Positions 50,768 through 60,056 of a stretch of DNA of 64,000 nucleotides are shown here, in pieces (position 1 is the stretch's first letter; every line of letters starts with the position of its first letter). Source of the DNA: JBBREP01 sp036501845. GTDB lineage: Bacteria > Actinomycetota > Acidimicrobiia > IMCC26256 > PALSA-610. Under the pieces are notes generated by a model. The model was not told the DNA's origin. It made no database searches and worked only from the letters and a program-made list of their open reading frames with translations. The stretch covers positions 12,269 through 76,268 of the forward strand of contig DASXZO010000014.1 in the NCBI GenBank assembly GCA_036501845.1, given 5' to 3'. Position numbers and translations under genes: made by a program.

Positions 50768-52292
50768 GCTCCCCGAGACGATTCGTGAGGCAGCCAGGAG
50801 GTTTGCGGAGCGTACTGCGTACGTGATCGAGCCTCCCGGGGGCACGTGGCGCGAGGGCTTCGAGCTCACCTACGCCGACGTCGACCGCCTCTCCGACGAG
50901 TACGCGGCCGGACTGGTTCGCCGCGGCGTGCGTCCCGGCGATCGGGTAGCCCTCGTGGTGCCGCCAGGCGCCGAATACCTCGTCGGCTACCTCGGTGCGG
51001 CCAAGGCCGGCGCGATCACGGCCGGCGTCAACGACCGCCTGTCCGCAGCCGAACGCGAGGCGATACTCGATCGCGCCCAGCCCGCGCTCGTGCTTGCCGC
51101 GCCGGGCTTCGGTACCGATCGCTTCGAGTGCGTGGAGGCCGCGCCGTCGTCGTCGGCCGACGACGTGCTGCGCGAGGTTCGCATTCCCGGCGCGGGCGCG
51201 CCCGACGTAGAGCTCGACGACGACGGCGATGTCGCGATCATTTTCACGTCGGGCACCACGGGGGTGCCCAAGGGCGCGCGCTACGGCAATCGTCAGTTGC
51301 GCTGCATCACCCAGACCGACATCGGCGACGCCTGGGATCTCGGCGGGCGCACGAGCAGCGGCACGTCGTTCGCACATCTCGGCTTCATGACCAAGCTGCC
51401 GGGCGCGCTACGGCGCGGTGGCCTCACGTTCGTGCAGAAGCGCTGGCGGGCTGCCGACGCGCTCGCGCTCACGGCCGAGCAGCGCATGACCACGCTGGCC
51501 GGCGTGCCGACCCAGCTTGCGCTCATGCTGCGCGACCCGTCGTTCGACGAGCTCGACCTTTCCAGCGTCGCCTATGTGATCCTCGGCGGCGGACCGGTCA
51601 CACCTGGGCTCGCCGAAGAGGCGCGCCGGCGCATTGGCGCGCAGCTCGCCACCCGTTATTCATGCACCGAAGCGGGCATCGGGCTCGGCACCGCGTTCGA
51701 TGCTCCAGAAGAGGATGCCGTCGTATCAGTGGGCCGCCCGCACCCCGTGGTCACACTCGCGCTGCGCCACTCTGACGATCCCGACCGTACCGACGATGTG
51801 GCCGCGGGCGAGGTGGGTGAGGTGTGCCTGCGCTCCCCCGCGTGCATGCACGGCTACTGGGACGACCCGGCGGCCACCACAGCCGCGTTCACGCCCGACG
51901 GCTTCGTGCGCACCGGCGACCTCGGCTACCTCGACGAGCAAGGCCGGGTGCGGCTCGTGGGTCGCAACAAGGAGATGTACGTGCGCGGTGGCTACAACGT
52001 GTACCCGGTGGAGGTGGAGGCCGCGCTGTCGTTGCATCCGGGCATTGCCGCGGCTGCGATCGTGCCCGAACCCGACCCGGTGATGGGCGAACGCGGCGTC
52101 GCGGTGATCGTGGCTGCCGACGCCGGCGAGCCGCCGACCCTGCGCGACCTTCGCGAGTTCCTTGCCGATCACGTGGCCGCCTACAAGCTGCCCGAGAACC
52201 TGCAGGTGGTCGACGCGCTGCCGCTCACCGCGATGGACAAGCTCGATCGGACAGCGCTGCGCGCGATGTTGCAGACTGCGCCAACTCGGTAG
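50766..52292 (+). CDS. acyl-CoA synthetase (FadD, AMP-binding)
   Basis: A 508-residue ANL-family ligase. The P-loop IIFTSGTTGVPKGA is at about residues 157-170, YSCTEAGIGLGT is motif A5-like, RTGDLGYLDEQGRV and VGRNKEMYVRGGYNVYPVEV are the hinge and acceptor motifs, and K in LPLTAMDKLDRTALR is the adenylating Lys. It converts a carboxylate to its CoA ester using ATP. TACGCT (50754-50759) ends 6 nt before ATG 50766, a leaderless start. It precedes an acyl-CoA dehydrogenase and could be an equivalent of FadD3 or a side-chain ligase; not decided. Confidence 0.87.
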   Translation: MLPETIREAARRFAERTAYVIEPPGGTWREGFELTYADVDRLSDEYAAGLVRRGVRPGDRVALVVPPGAEYLVGYLGAAKAGAITAGVNDRLSAAEREAILDRAQPALVLAAPGFGTDRFECVEAAPSSSADDVLREVRIPGAGAPDVELDDDGDVAIIFTSGTTGVPKGARYGNRQLRCITQTDIGDAWDLGGRTSSGTSFAHLGFMTKLPGALRRGGLTFVQKRWRAADALALTAEQRMTTLAGVPTQLALMLRDPSFDELDLSSVAYVILGGGPVTPGLAEEARRRIGAQLATRYSCTEAGIGLGTAFDAPEEDAVVSVGRPHPVVTLALRHSDDPDRTDDVAAGEVGEVCLRSPACMHGYWDDPAATTAAFTPDGFVRTGDLGYLDEQGRVRLVGRNKEMYVRGGYNVYPVEVEAALSLHPGIAAAAIVPEPDPVMGERGVAVIVAADAGEPPTLRDLREFLADHVAAYKLPENLQVVDALPLTAMDKLDRTALRAMLQTAPTR

Positions 52293-52303
52293 CCGACCAC
52301 ACC

Positions 52304-53413
52304 ATGGACCTCGATTTCACCTCGGATCAAGAAGACCTGCGCGACGCGATGCGCGCCGTGCTGACGCGCGAGTCGCCGGTCGCGCTGGCGCGCGCCGTCA
52401 CCGAAGGTCGCGACAACGCCGACGCGCTGTGGCACACGGTGTGCGAGCTCGGCTGGCCTGCGCTCACCGTTCCCGAGGCCCACGGCGGTCTGGGTGCGTC
52501 GGTGATCGAAGCCGGCTTGCTCGCAGAAGAGCTCGGCCGCGTGGTGGCACCCGGACCGTTGCTCACCACCGTCACGCAGTTCGTGCCACTCGTGCGGACG
52601 TGCGGCTACGATGCGCAACAGGCCCGCTGGCTCGGCGCGGTGGCAGCGGGTGAATGCCGGGCCACCGCCGCACTCGAAGGCGTCGCCAATGTGTCGACCA
52701 GCGCGACGGCGATTGGCGCAACCGCACGGCGCGGCGACGACACCGTGCGGCTCGACGGTGCGTGCCGCTGGGTGGCCGAAGCCGATGGTGCCGACGAGAT
52801 CGCGTGCGTCGTGCAACTCGACGGCGAGCCTGCAGTTGTGGTGGTGCCGGGCGAGGCGGTGAAGGTGACCCCCGTCGACAGCATCGACGGCTCACGCCGC
52901 CACGGTCACGTGGTGCTCGACGACGTGGAACTCCCCGCCGACCGTGTGCTCGCGAACACGTCGGCCGAAGGGCTCCGCGACGCGCTCGACGAGGCCACCG
53001 TGGCGCTCGCGCTCGAGACCGTGGGCGTGTGCAGCGCGCTGTTCGAGACCACGCTCGAGTACGCCCGTCAGCGCGAACAGTTCGGCAAGCCGATCGGTTC
53101 GTTCCAGGCGATCAAGCACAAGCTCGCCGACCTCTTCATCGTGATCGAGCGCGCCCGCAGCATCGGCTACTACGCCGCGTTGTGCGTGGCCGAGCACGAC
53201 GAGCGCCGCCACGTGGCGGTCAGCGCGGCCAAGGCCGCAGCCGGCGACGCGCAGGCATCGTGCGGCAAAGAAGGCATCCAGATCCACGGCGGCATCGGCT
53301 ACACGTGGGAGCACGACGTGCACCTCTACGTGAAGCGCGCCAAGGTGAACGACTTGTGCCTCGGCAGCGCGGGCGCGCACCGCGCCCGCATCGCCGATCT
53401 GCTGAACGTGTAA
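52304..53413 (+). CDS. acyl-CoA dehydrogenase
   Basis: A 369-residue member: WPALTVPEAHGGLGASVIEA, REQFGKPIGSFQAIKHKLAD and IQIHGGIGYTWEHDVHLYVK, with Glu in the last motif in the position of the catalytic base of short subunits. The middle domain is abbreviated compared with FadE30. It starts 11 bp after the ligase and is probably the next step of the same pathway. An obligate partner may be needed as in heteromeric steroid enzymes. Confidence 0.85.
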   Translation: MDLDFTSDQEDLRDAMRAVLTRESPVALARAVTEGRDNADALWHTVCELGWPALTVPEAHGGLGASVIEAGLLAEELGRVVAPGPLLTTVTQFVPLVRTCGYDAQQARWLGAVAAGECRATAALEGVANVSTSATAIGATARRGDDTVRLDGACRWVAEADGADEIACVVQLDGEPAVVVVPGEAVKVTPVDSIDGSRRHGHVVLDDVELPADRVLANTSAEGLRDALDEATVALALETVGVCSALFETTLEYARQREQFGKPIGSFQAIKHKLADLFIVIERARSIGYYAALCVAEHDERRHVAVSAAKAAAGDAQASCGKEGIQIHGGIGYTWEHDVHLYVKRAKVNDLCLGSAGAHRARIADLLNV

Positions 53414-53424
53414 GCCTCGCCGGC

Positions 53425-54189
53425 TCAGCCGGCTTTGGTGACGACGATCTCGAAGAACAGCCAGAAGAACACCGCGAGACCCGACGCCGCGTAGATCGCG
53501 TACTGGTGCGTGTCGTAGATCAGCGTGTTGGGCTTACCGGCTTCGGTCCCGAAGTACCCGAGGGCGTTCGCCTCGAGGCTCACCGCAACGACGATCAGGA
53601 TCAGGTAGAAGAGCAGCTTCGAAATCGCGTTGGGATAGTCGTAGCCCGGGAAGAAGTGCGACGTGCCGACCATGCCGAGGAACACGGTGAACGAGAAGAT
53701 CGTGTTCTGCCGTGATGCCATGGCGCCGCGTCGAGCTTGCTTCGCGGCCTCGGGATTGGGCTCGCCGCCGGCAGCGACGTTGCGAGCGTTGCCGATCACC
53801 ACCTGCTGCGCCGGCCAGATCACCATCCAGACGTTGTACAACATGATGACCGCGAACACGATTGCCGCAGTCAGCATCAGACCTTGCGACGACAACCAGA
53901 AGTTGTGACCGAACCCGAGGTCGCCATACGGGGTCGGCTTCAACGACGCACCAGCGCCCAACACGAGGATGCCCGTGCCGACGGTTGCTATCGCGGCCCA
54001 ACGGAACCACCACATTGCGCGCCACGTGAGCTTGTCGAAGGCGTTGTTGCGCGCGCTGGGATCCATCTCCGCGTAGGCCGGCGTCTGCACGAAGTTGAAG
54101 AACCACAACAGACCCATCCACATCACCGCGCTCAGCACGTGGATGTAACGGAAGGCTCCCCAAAAACCGACCTTGGTGAAGAGAAACAT
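53425..54189 (-). CDS. urate-oxidase-N (PuuD)-type membrane protein
   Basis: A 254-residue protein with about six membrane segments. FRYIHVLSAVMWMGLLWFFN FVQ (residues 12-34) and the following AYAEMD match the N-terminal membrane domain of PuuD-type urate hydroxylases, with the His near the start as a possible haem ligand. The cytochrome-c domain of PuuD is missing, and no purine genes are near, so the domain stands alone. GAGGAGACC precedes the ATG. Function unknown; a redox-membrane role is a guess. Confidence 0.75.
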   Translation of the reverse strand: MFLFTKVGFWGAFRYIHVLSAVMWMGLLWFFNFVQTPAYAEMDPSARNNAFDKLTWRAMWWFRWAAIATVGTGILVLGAGASLKPTPYGDLGFGHNFWLSSQGLMLTAAIVFAVIMLYNVWMVIWPAQQVVIGNARNVAAGGEPNPEAAKQARRGAMASRQNTIFSFTVFLGMVGTSHFFPGYDYPNAISKLLFYLILIVVAVSLEANALGYFGTEAGKPNTLIYDTHQYAIYAASGLAVFFWLFFEIVVTKAG

Positions 54190-54281
54190 GTGGTCTCCTC
54201 GCGCTTGCCCAGATGGACGGCCGGAACGTAGCAGAGGCCGCTCATTGGTGTCGTGGACCCTCCTGCGCCGGCCCCGCGCGA

Positions 54282-55091
54282 TCAGAAGGTGCTCGCGACC
54301 CACCACGCGAACAGGGAAGCGATGTCGCCGTCGGAACGCGTCGCGTCGAGCACGAGCGCGCCGTGGTCGACCGACCACACGAGCCGAGCCTGACCACGTG
54401 ATCGAACGCACACCACGCTCCCGAGCACTGTTTCCGGGTGCACCGGCGCAGACCAGGTGCGCAGACCGTGTTCGTCGCGCGCGCATGCCGCGCCGCCCGG
54501 CGCCGGCGGGCCGCCCGTTGCGAGCCGCGCGACGGCCCCGGCCGTCGATCCTGCTGGCACTCGGCGCACTCCCACCCGGATTCCCGCGGCCGGCGCGCAG
54601 ATGAGCGCAGCCCGCGGTTGCGGGGCTGCCGCGTCGGACACGTGGTGACACGTCCGCCGCCAGGCTTCCGGCAACAGAGTGAGGAGGACGGCCACATTGT
54701 GTGGCGTCGTGGTCGTCGGCGCGTGCGTCGTGGCGGAGCGTGCTGTGGCCAAGGTGGTTGCGACGGCCGTCGGCTGCGGCGTGGGCGACCCAACTCCGCC
54801 GAGGACGAAGATCGCACCGACCACCGCGATCGCGACGGCGACGACCCCTGCGAGCAGCTCGATGCGCCGGCGTCCAGTGAGTCGTCCCGTGAAGTTCGGG
54901 CGCAGGCGCGCGAGCGCGTCACGGGCCCGCCCGGCGAGGTCGAAGCGGCGGCGGGGCTCGGGTTCGTGCTCGGCGAGCCGGGCCCGCAGGCGCGCGACGA
55001 GGTCGGTGGGGTCGTCGGCCGGGCGCTCGACGGGGCCCTTCGGGCGCGGCGGTTGCTCGTCAGTCTGATCCATCTTCACACAACTTGACAT
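54282..55091 (-). CDS. single-span membrane protein, unknown
   Basis: A 269-residue protein: acidic, Pro-rich cytoplasmic N-terminus with an RRRFDLAGRARDALARL helix, one membrane helix (LLAGVVAVAIAVVGAIFVLG, about residues 88-107) and an outer region of about 150 residues that contains four or five cysteines. The start may be ATG 55091 or ATG 55073 (MDQTDE). Divergent from the LysM protein with a very short gap. The layout (small cytoplasmic domain, one helix, Cys-rich exterior) resembles envelope sensors, but no family was recognised. Confidence 0.62.
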   Translation of the reverse strand: MSSCVKMDQTDEQPPRPKGPVERPADDPTDLVARLRARLAEHEPEPRRRFDLAGRARDALARLRPNFTGRLTGRRRIELLAGVVAVAIAVVGAIFVLGGVGSPTPQPTAVATTLATARSATTHAPTTTTPHNVAVLLTLLPEAWRRTCHHVSDAAAPQPRAALICAPAAGIRVGVRRVPAGSTAGAVARLATGGPPAPGGAACARDEHGLRTWSAPVHPETVLGSVVCVRSRGQARLVWSVDHGALVLDATRSDGDIASLFAWWVASTF

Positions 55092-55121
55092 GATCTCACG
55101 CTGTACGCAATGCTTCACAAC

Positions 55122-56027
55122 ATGTCGCACACCTTCGAACGTTCATGCCCCGCCCACCCTGCTCCCGCCCGGCGAGCGCTCCTGCTCCTCTTCGCCATCG
55201 GCGGGGCCGGAACCGCCGGAGCCATCGCGCTGCTCCGAGCCCGCGGCACGGCCATCGCCGATACCCACTCCACCGAAGGGCTGCTCCTCGCCGCGGGCTG
55301 GTGGGTTGCGGCGGTCCTGTTTGCGTGGCTGATCACCACGGCGGGCGCGGCCACGGTCGCCCGCGCCCTGGGCGCGTGGCGCACCGCGACCTGGCTCGAC
55401 ATCGTGACCATCCCGGCGGTGCGCAAGCTGGTCGACCGCGTGCTGGTGATCACGATCGCCGCCGGCACGATCGTGCCGCTCGCGGCGCAGGCCGCCAACG
55501 CCGCACCGGCGCGCCGAACCCGTGTGGAGCAAGCGGTCACTGCGCCATTGGTGCGACGCCACGCCGAACCCGAAGTGCGACGCCACGCCGAGCCCGAAGT
55601 GCGACGCCACGCCGAGCCCGAGGTGCGACGCCACGCCGAGCCGCAGGTTCGGCGGCACGTCCAAGGCGCGGAGCCGCTCGCGGCGCCGCCGATCGTGCGT
55701 GGTGCCACGTCCACCACGTCGACCACGGCGGCCACTCCCCCGGCGCACCCGGCGCCGGCGCCTCAAGCACCGCCGACCGCTCGGGCACCACGCGGGGCGG
55801 CCGGCCAGGCGAGCGGCAATGCGCACGTGGTCGTGCGCCACGACAACCTGTGGAGCATCGCCGCGGCCCGCCTCGAGCACGCCGGAAGTGCGGCCGACGA
55901 CGCTGCGATCGCGCGCTACTGGCACCGAGTGATCACCCGCAACGAGACGCGTCTGCGCTCGGGCAACCCCAACCTGATCTTCCCGGGCGAGGTGATCTGG
56001 CTCCCGCCCGTCGATCGCGCCGGGTGA
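55122..56027 (+). CDS. membrane protein with octapeptide repeats and LysM-like domain
   Basis: About 301 residues from ATG 55122 (ATG 55110 is an alternative). Three hydrophobic segments (near residues 16-36, 50-70 and 100-120) are followed by four copies of RRHAEPEV, a Thr/Pro/Ala-rich linker, and a C-terminal module VVVRHDNLWSIAAARLEHAG ending LIFPGEVIWLPP, which is LysM-like and should bind peptidoglycan or chitin-type sugars. Its 5' end faces the Cys-rich membrane protein. A cell-wall-anchored membrane protein is likely. Confidence 0.7.
   Translation: MSHTFERSCPAHPAPARRALLLLFAIGGAGTAGAIALLRARGTAIADTHSTEGLLLAAGWWVAAVLFAWLITTAGAATVARALGAWRTATWLDIVTIPAVRKLVDRVLVITIAAGTIVPLAAQAANAAPARRTRVEQAVTAPLVRRHAEPEVRRHAEPEVRRHAEPEVRRHAEPQVRRHVQGAEPLAAPPIVRGATSTTSTTAATPPAHPAPAPQAPPTARAPRGAAGQASGNAHVVVRHDNLWSIAAARLEHAGSAADDAAIARYWHRVITRNETRLRSGNPNLIFPGEVIWLPPVDRAG
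55551..55646 (+). repeat. four 24-bp tandem repeats inside the LysM gene
   Basis: Units start at 55551, 55575, 55599 and 55623 with GTGCGACGCCACGCCGA followed by a nearly constant end; a degenerate fifth begins at 55647. They keep the reading frame and encode RRHAEPEV repeats. Such a number can vary by slippage. Confidence 0.85.
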
Positions 56028-56089
56028 CGCACAGGGAGACGCATCGGGCGGTTTGAGCGTTGTAGGGCTGCGCCGCCAGACTCGCCGGC

Positions 56090-57631
56090 ATGCCTCCTGC
56101 CGGACCGTTGCTCGTCGACCAGCTGCGCTTCATGGCCGAACAGCACGGCGACGAGGTCGCCTACGAAGACCTCGGCCGCGACGCCACGATCACCTTCCAG
56201 GGCTGGGACCGCCAGTCGAACCAGGTGGCCCGCTGGCTCGCCGCCTCGGGCGTGGGCAAAGGCGACCGCGTCGCGCTGTATCTCGAGAGCGATCGCTGCC
56301 TGGAGTGGATCGCGGCCTACGCCGGGATCCACAAGGCCGGCGCGGTGATGGTGCCTGTGAACACTCGCCTCTCGGCGGCAGAGGTCACCACGATCCTCCG
56401 CCACGCCGAACCGAGCGCGGCGATCAGCGGCGAGTCGCTGCTCGAACCGCTCGGCACCGTGCGCGCCCACGTGTCGATCCCGAGCGCGCTCGTGGTGGGT
56501 GACGGCGTGGCCGCGAGCGACGGCATCGAACCATGGAGCGCGATCTCCGAGCTGTCCGACGACACGATCCAAGTGCCGCTCGACGTCGACGACACGGCCG
56601 ACATCATGTACACGTCGGGCACCACCGGTTTGCCCAAAGGCGTGCTCGTGCGCCACCGCAACGTGGCGATGATGCCGAACTGCGAACCGCGCTGGTCGGG
56701 CAGCGGTTGGCTGCACGGCGCGCCGCTGTTCACGTTCGCGGGGATGAGCTTCATCTTCAACCCGATGAAGATGGGCCTTTCCGGTTTGTACCTGCCAAAG
56801 TTCGACGTCGACCGCTGGTTCGACATCGTGGCCACTCGGCGACCCGGGATGGCGTTCCTCGTTCCGGCGATGGCCGAACTACTCACGGCGAGCCCGCGCT
56901 TCGACCGCGCCGACACGTCGTCGCTGTTCGCGGTGTCGATCGGTTCGGCACCGCTGGCGCCGGCGACGCTCGCGACCCTGCAAGACAAGATGGCGCAAGC
57001 GTCGGTGGTGAACTCGTACGGGCTCACCGAAGCCGGACCGGCATTCATCACGATGCCGAAGGAAGAGGCGGCGCGGCGCGTCGGTTCGGTCGGCAAACCG
57101 ATGGCGCCGATGGAAGTGAAGATCGTCGACCCCGACACCGACGAGCATCTCGCGGCCGACCAGACCGGTGAGCTGCTCGTGCGCCTGCCCGGCAAGCGGC
57201 GCGAGTACTACAAGGACGACGCAGCCACGAACGCGGCGTGGACCGAAGACGGCTGGCTGCGCACCGGCGACCTCGCGCACCTCGATGCCGACGGCTTCGT
57301 GTACATCAGCGGCCGCATCAAGGACATGATCATTCGCGGCGGCAACAACATCTACGCCACCGACGTGGAAGCCGTGCTGCTCGAGCAACCCGACGTGCAG
57401 GAGGCGGCCGTCGTCGGCGTGCCCCATACCGTGCTCGGCGAAGACGTCGGCGCGTTCGTGGTGCGCAAGCCTGGTTCCGCGCTCGACGAGCAGTCACTGC
57501 TCGCGTTCTGCGCCGAACGCCTCGCCGACTACAAACGCCCGCGCGTGCTGCACTTCGTCGACGAGCTCCCGCGCAACGCCACCGGCAAGGTGATGAAGCA
57601 CAAACTCCGCGAGCAAGTCGCCAACCAGTAG
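56090..57631 (+). CDS. acyl-CoA synthetase (FadD, AMP-binding), second
   Basis: A 513-residue ANL ligase: MYTSGTTGLPKGVLVRHRN near residue 175, NSYGLTEAGPAF, WLRTGDLAHLDADGFVYISG, RIKDMIIRGGNNIYATDVEA and LPRNATGKVMKHKLRE with the catalytic Lys near the end. It stands alone after the LysM gene and before the copper radical oxidase. Fatty or steroid acids are likely substrates. FadD3 (HIP-CoA ligase) is one option, but the sequence does not decide between this copy and that at 50766. Confidence 0.87.
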   Translation: MPPAGPLLVDQLRFMAEQHGDEVAYEDLGRDATITFQGWDRQSNQVARWLAASGVGKGDRVALYLESDRCLEWIAAYAGIHKAGAVMVPVNTRLSAAEVTTILRHAEPSAAISGESLLEPLGTVRAHVSIPSALVVGDGVAASDGIEPWSAISELSDDTIQVPLDVDDTADIMYTSGTTGLPKGVLVRHRNVAMMPNCEPRWSGSGWLHGAPLFTFAGMSFIFNPMKMGLSGLYLPKFDVDRWFDIVATRRPGMAFLVPAMAELLTASPRFDRADTSSLFAVSIGSAPLAPATLATLQDKMAQASVVNSYGLTEAGPAFITMPKEEAARRVGSVGKPMAPMEVKIVDPDTDEHLAADQTGELLVRLPGKRREYYKDDAATNAAWTEDGWLRTGDLAHLDADGFVYISGRIKDMIIRGGNNIYATDVEAVLLEQPDVQEAAVVGVPHTVLGEDVGAFVVRKPGSALDEQSLLAFCAERLADYKRPRVLHFVDELPRNATGKVMKHKLREQVANQ

Positions 57632-57816
57632 CGCGAGCAGCGGACCTCGATTGACGCGCCCCAAAGTGGCGCTGCTCGCCACGCGTGCGGTGCCGGGCGG
57701 CGTGATGTCGAGCCGTGACGTCGAGCACAGGCCCAGGCTCCGCACGCGCCCGTGGTTGATCGGCGGGCGGCCGGGTCGCTACCGTCCGAGAGGGAAACGT
57801 GGAGGAGGCAAGGGCA

Positions 57817-59538
57817 ATGCGCGATGCCGGCGCGACGATTCGAAGGGCCGACGCGCCGCGGCGCCGGCGACGTCGGCGGGGCATGCGCGCGAGCGCAGGC
57901 GTGCTCGCCGCCGCCACGGTCACTGCACTCGCGGGCCTGTGCTCGCCCGCGCTCGGCGCGTCATCGAACGCAACCTCGGCATCGGCGCGATCAAAGTCGA
58001 GCGCTGCGGCCGCGAGCTCGGCCGGCCTCGACCAACTCGTGAGTGACGAAGCGGTCCCGCCGGCCGACGCGAACTCACCCGCGGCAAACCTTCCCGCGGC
58101 CACGCTGCCGGTTCGCAGCGCGGCACCTGCGGTGGTGGGCCAATGGAGCGCGCCGTTCACGCCGGGGAACTCGGTCACCGCGGTGCACATGGTGCTGATG
58201 GACACCGGCAAGGTGCTCGAGTGGACGATGCACTACGTGAAACTTCCAGGTGACTCGTACCAGTCGTTGCAGGCGATCGCGTCGGTGTACGACCCCGTCA
58301 CGAAGAAGGCGAAGCGCGTCGACCCGCCGATCGACAACAACATCTTCTGCTCGTACGCCACCACGCTCTCGAACGGTGACGTGCTCGTGGTCGGCGGCAT
58401 CGACCCCGACAACGGGTACTCCGGCCAAGGTGTGCCGATCGTGCTCATCTTCGATCCCGTCGCGATGACGTGGACCGTCGCGCCGTCGATGAACCAGGGC
58501 CGTTGGTACCCGTCGGTGATCCATCTCGCCGACGGCCGCGACGTTGCGATCGGCGGCCACCTCGGCGGCAAGCGCAACGCGCCGAACTACGACGTGGAAG
58601 CGTTCCCGGCGACCGGCATCGGGCCGCAGGTGGTGGCGCAGTACAAGGTCGGCGCGGGCGAAGACATGTACCCGAGCGAGTTCCAGCTGCCGAACGGTCA
58701 GATCTTCTCGATCGTGTCGAAGGCGACGAACTACATCGACCCCGTCACGTGGAAGATCACCAACGGGCCCGCGCTCGTCGCGCATCAATACACGTACCCG
58801 AACGGCACCATCCTGCCGATCACGCCGGGCGGCGACTTCCAGATCCAGCTCACCGGCGGCCGCAGCGGCGGACCGCAAACGAGTTGGGGCGCGACCACCA
58901 CGTCGGAACGCATCGACATGTCGTCGTCGACCACGCCCGCATGGCAAGCGAAGAAGCCGCTCCCGCAGCCGCGCACGAACACCAACACCGTGTTGTTGCC
59001 CGACGGCACGCTGCTGATGGTCGGCGGCAATCAGTCGGGCAACTTCGGTCTCGGCACCTACCAGGCGTTGCAATACATCCCGTCGACCGACACATGGAAT
59101 GTGATGGCCGCGCAGACCAAGCGCCGCGCGTATCACTCGACCGCAGTGTTGATGCCCGATGGCACGGTGCTGTCGGGCGGCGACAACGGCGGCGGTGTGG
59201 GCGGCGGTGCCGCGCTCGAGACGTACTCGCCGCCGTACATGTTCTCGACGGCCCGCCCGAAGATCACTGCTGCGCCCACCACCGCGACGCGAGGCACCGC
59301 CATCACGGTGAACACGAGCGTGGCCGTGCAAACACTCGAGCTGATCGCGCCGGGCGCGGCCACGCACGCCACCGATCTCGAACAGCGCGTCGTACAGCTG
59401 GCGTCGACCGCGACCACACCCACGAGCTACGTCGCGACCCTGCCGGCCGACAACACGCTCCCGCCGGGCCCGTACATGCTGTTCGCGGTCGACACGCACG
59501 GCGTGCCGTCGGTGGCCACCTGGGTGATGGTGAGTTGA
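57817..59538 (+). CDS. secreted galactose-oxidase-like copper radical oxidase (Kelch + DUF1929)
   Basis: A 573-residue exported protein. ATG 57817 has GGAGGAGG 8 nt ahead. A basic n-region and hydrophobic core give a signal peptide cleaved near residue 48. The seven-bladed Kelch body and the C-terminal DUF1929 domain follow. All expected copper-site residues are visible: C178 (CSYATTLSNGD) and Y231 (GRWYPSV) for the Cys-Tyr cross-link, Y439-H440 (RRAYHSTA), and H517 (ATHATDLEQR). It would oxidise alcohols or aldehydes to aldehydes or acids with O2, forming H2O2. Substrate unknown; GlxA-type enzymes of Streptomyces are relatives. Confidence 0.83.
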   Translation: MRDAGATIRRADAPRRRRRRRGMRASAGVLAAATVTALAGLCSPALGASSNATSASARSKSSAAAASSAGLDQLVSDEAVPPADANSPAANLPAATLPVRSAAPAVVGQWSAPFTPGNSVTAVHMVLMDTGKVLEWTMHYVKLPGDSYQSLQAIASVYDPVTKKAKRVDPPIDNNIFCSYATTLSNGDVLVVGGIDPDNGYSGQGVPIVLIFDPVAMTWTVAPSMNQGRWYPSVIHLADGRDVAIGGHLGGKRNAPNYDVEAFPATGIGPQVVAQYKVGAGEDMYPSEFQLPNGQIFSIVSKATNYIDPVTWKITNGPALVAHQYTYPNGTILPITPGGDFQIQLTGGRSGGPQTSWGATTTSERIDMSSSTTPAWQAKKPLPQPRTNTNTVLLPDGTLLMVGGNQSGNFGLGTYQALQYIPSTDTWNVMAAQTKRRAYHSTAVLMPDGTVLSGGDNGGGVGGGAALETYSPPYMFSTARPKITAAPTTATRGTAITVNTSVAVQTLELIAPGAATHATDLEQRVVQLASTATTPTSYVATLPADNTLPPGPYMLFAVDTHGVPSVATWVMVS

Positions 59539-59597
59539 GAGGGAACTGCCGCCGGCGGAAGTGACCGTCTGGAGCGAGGTTGGCTACTGTGCCGCGC

Positions 59598-60056
59598 ATG
59601 GCACTAGTCGACCTCAAGGGCACGCAACTCGGCCAGCAACGAGTGCAGATCGAGCGCGGTCCCGTGCGCGTGTTCGCCCAGGCGATTCTCGACGAGAACC
59701 CCGTGTACCAGTCGGACGGCGCGCCGGTTCCGCCGACGTTCCCGTTCGTGATGCCCTACTGGGGATCGCTCGGCCAGGGCGGCGCCGCGGGCCTGCCGAT
59801 CGAGCGCCTGCGCGGGAAGGGCCGGGCGATCCTGCACGGCGAGCAAGAGTTCTTGTACCACGACGGCGAGTGGCCGCATGCCGGCGACATCCTCGTGGGC
59901 GACGGTGTGATCGCCGACGTGTACGAGAAGCCGAAGAGCGACGGCGGCAAGCTCGAGTTCTACGTGACCGAGACCACGTGGCGCCGCGAGAACGGCGACA
60001 AGCCCGTGGTGACGACGCGATTCACGCTTGCGATCAACTGCAAGCCCGACGCATGA
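59598..60056 (+). CDS. MaoC-N/FAS1-like dehydratase-domain (hot-dog) protein
   Basis: A 152-residue protein with a hot-dog fold as in the N-terminal dehydratase half: IERGPVRVFAQAILDENPVY, PPTFPFVMPYWG and LHGEQEFLYHDGEWPHAGD. Such proteins pair with a second hot-dog subunit to hydrate enoyl-CoA (ChsH1/ChsH2 or HadAB type); no partner gene is adjacent. TACTGT (59585-59590) ends 7 nt before ATG 59598, so the message is leaderless. It heads a three-gene operon. Confidence 0.78.
   Translation: MALVDLKGTQLGQQRVQIERGPVRVFAQAILDENPVYQSDGAPVPPTFPFVMPYWGSLGQGGAAGLPIERLRGKGRAILHGEQEFLYHDGEWPHAGDILVGDGVIADVYEKPKSDGGKLEFYVTETTWRRENGDKPVVTTRFTLAINCKPDA

Noticed and set aside
55551..55670. Tandem 24-bp repeats as a possible CRISPR array
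   Set aside because: There are no spacers between units, the repeats keep the reading frame of a gene, and no cas genes are present.
56090..57631. Naming this ligase fadD3
   Set aside because: Only general ANL motifs agree; a similar case can be made for the ligase at 50766, so neither was named.
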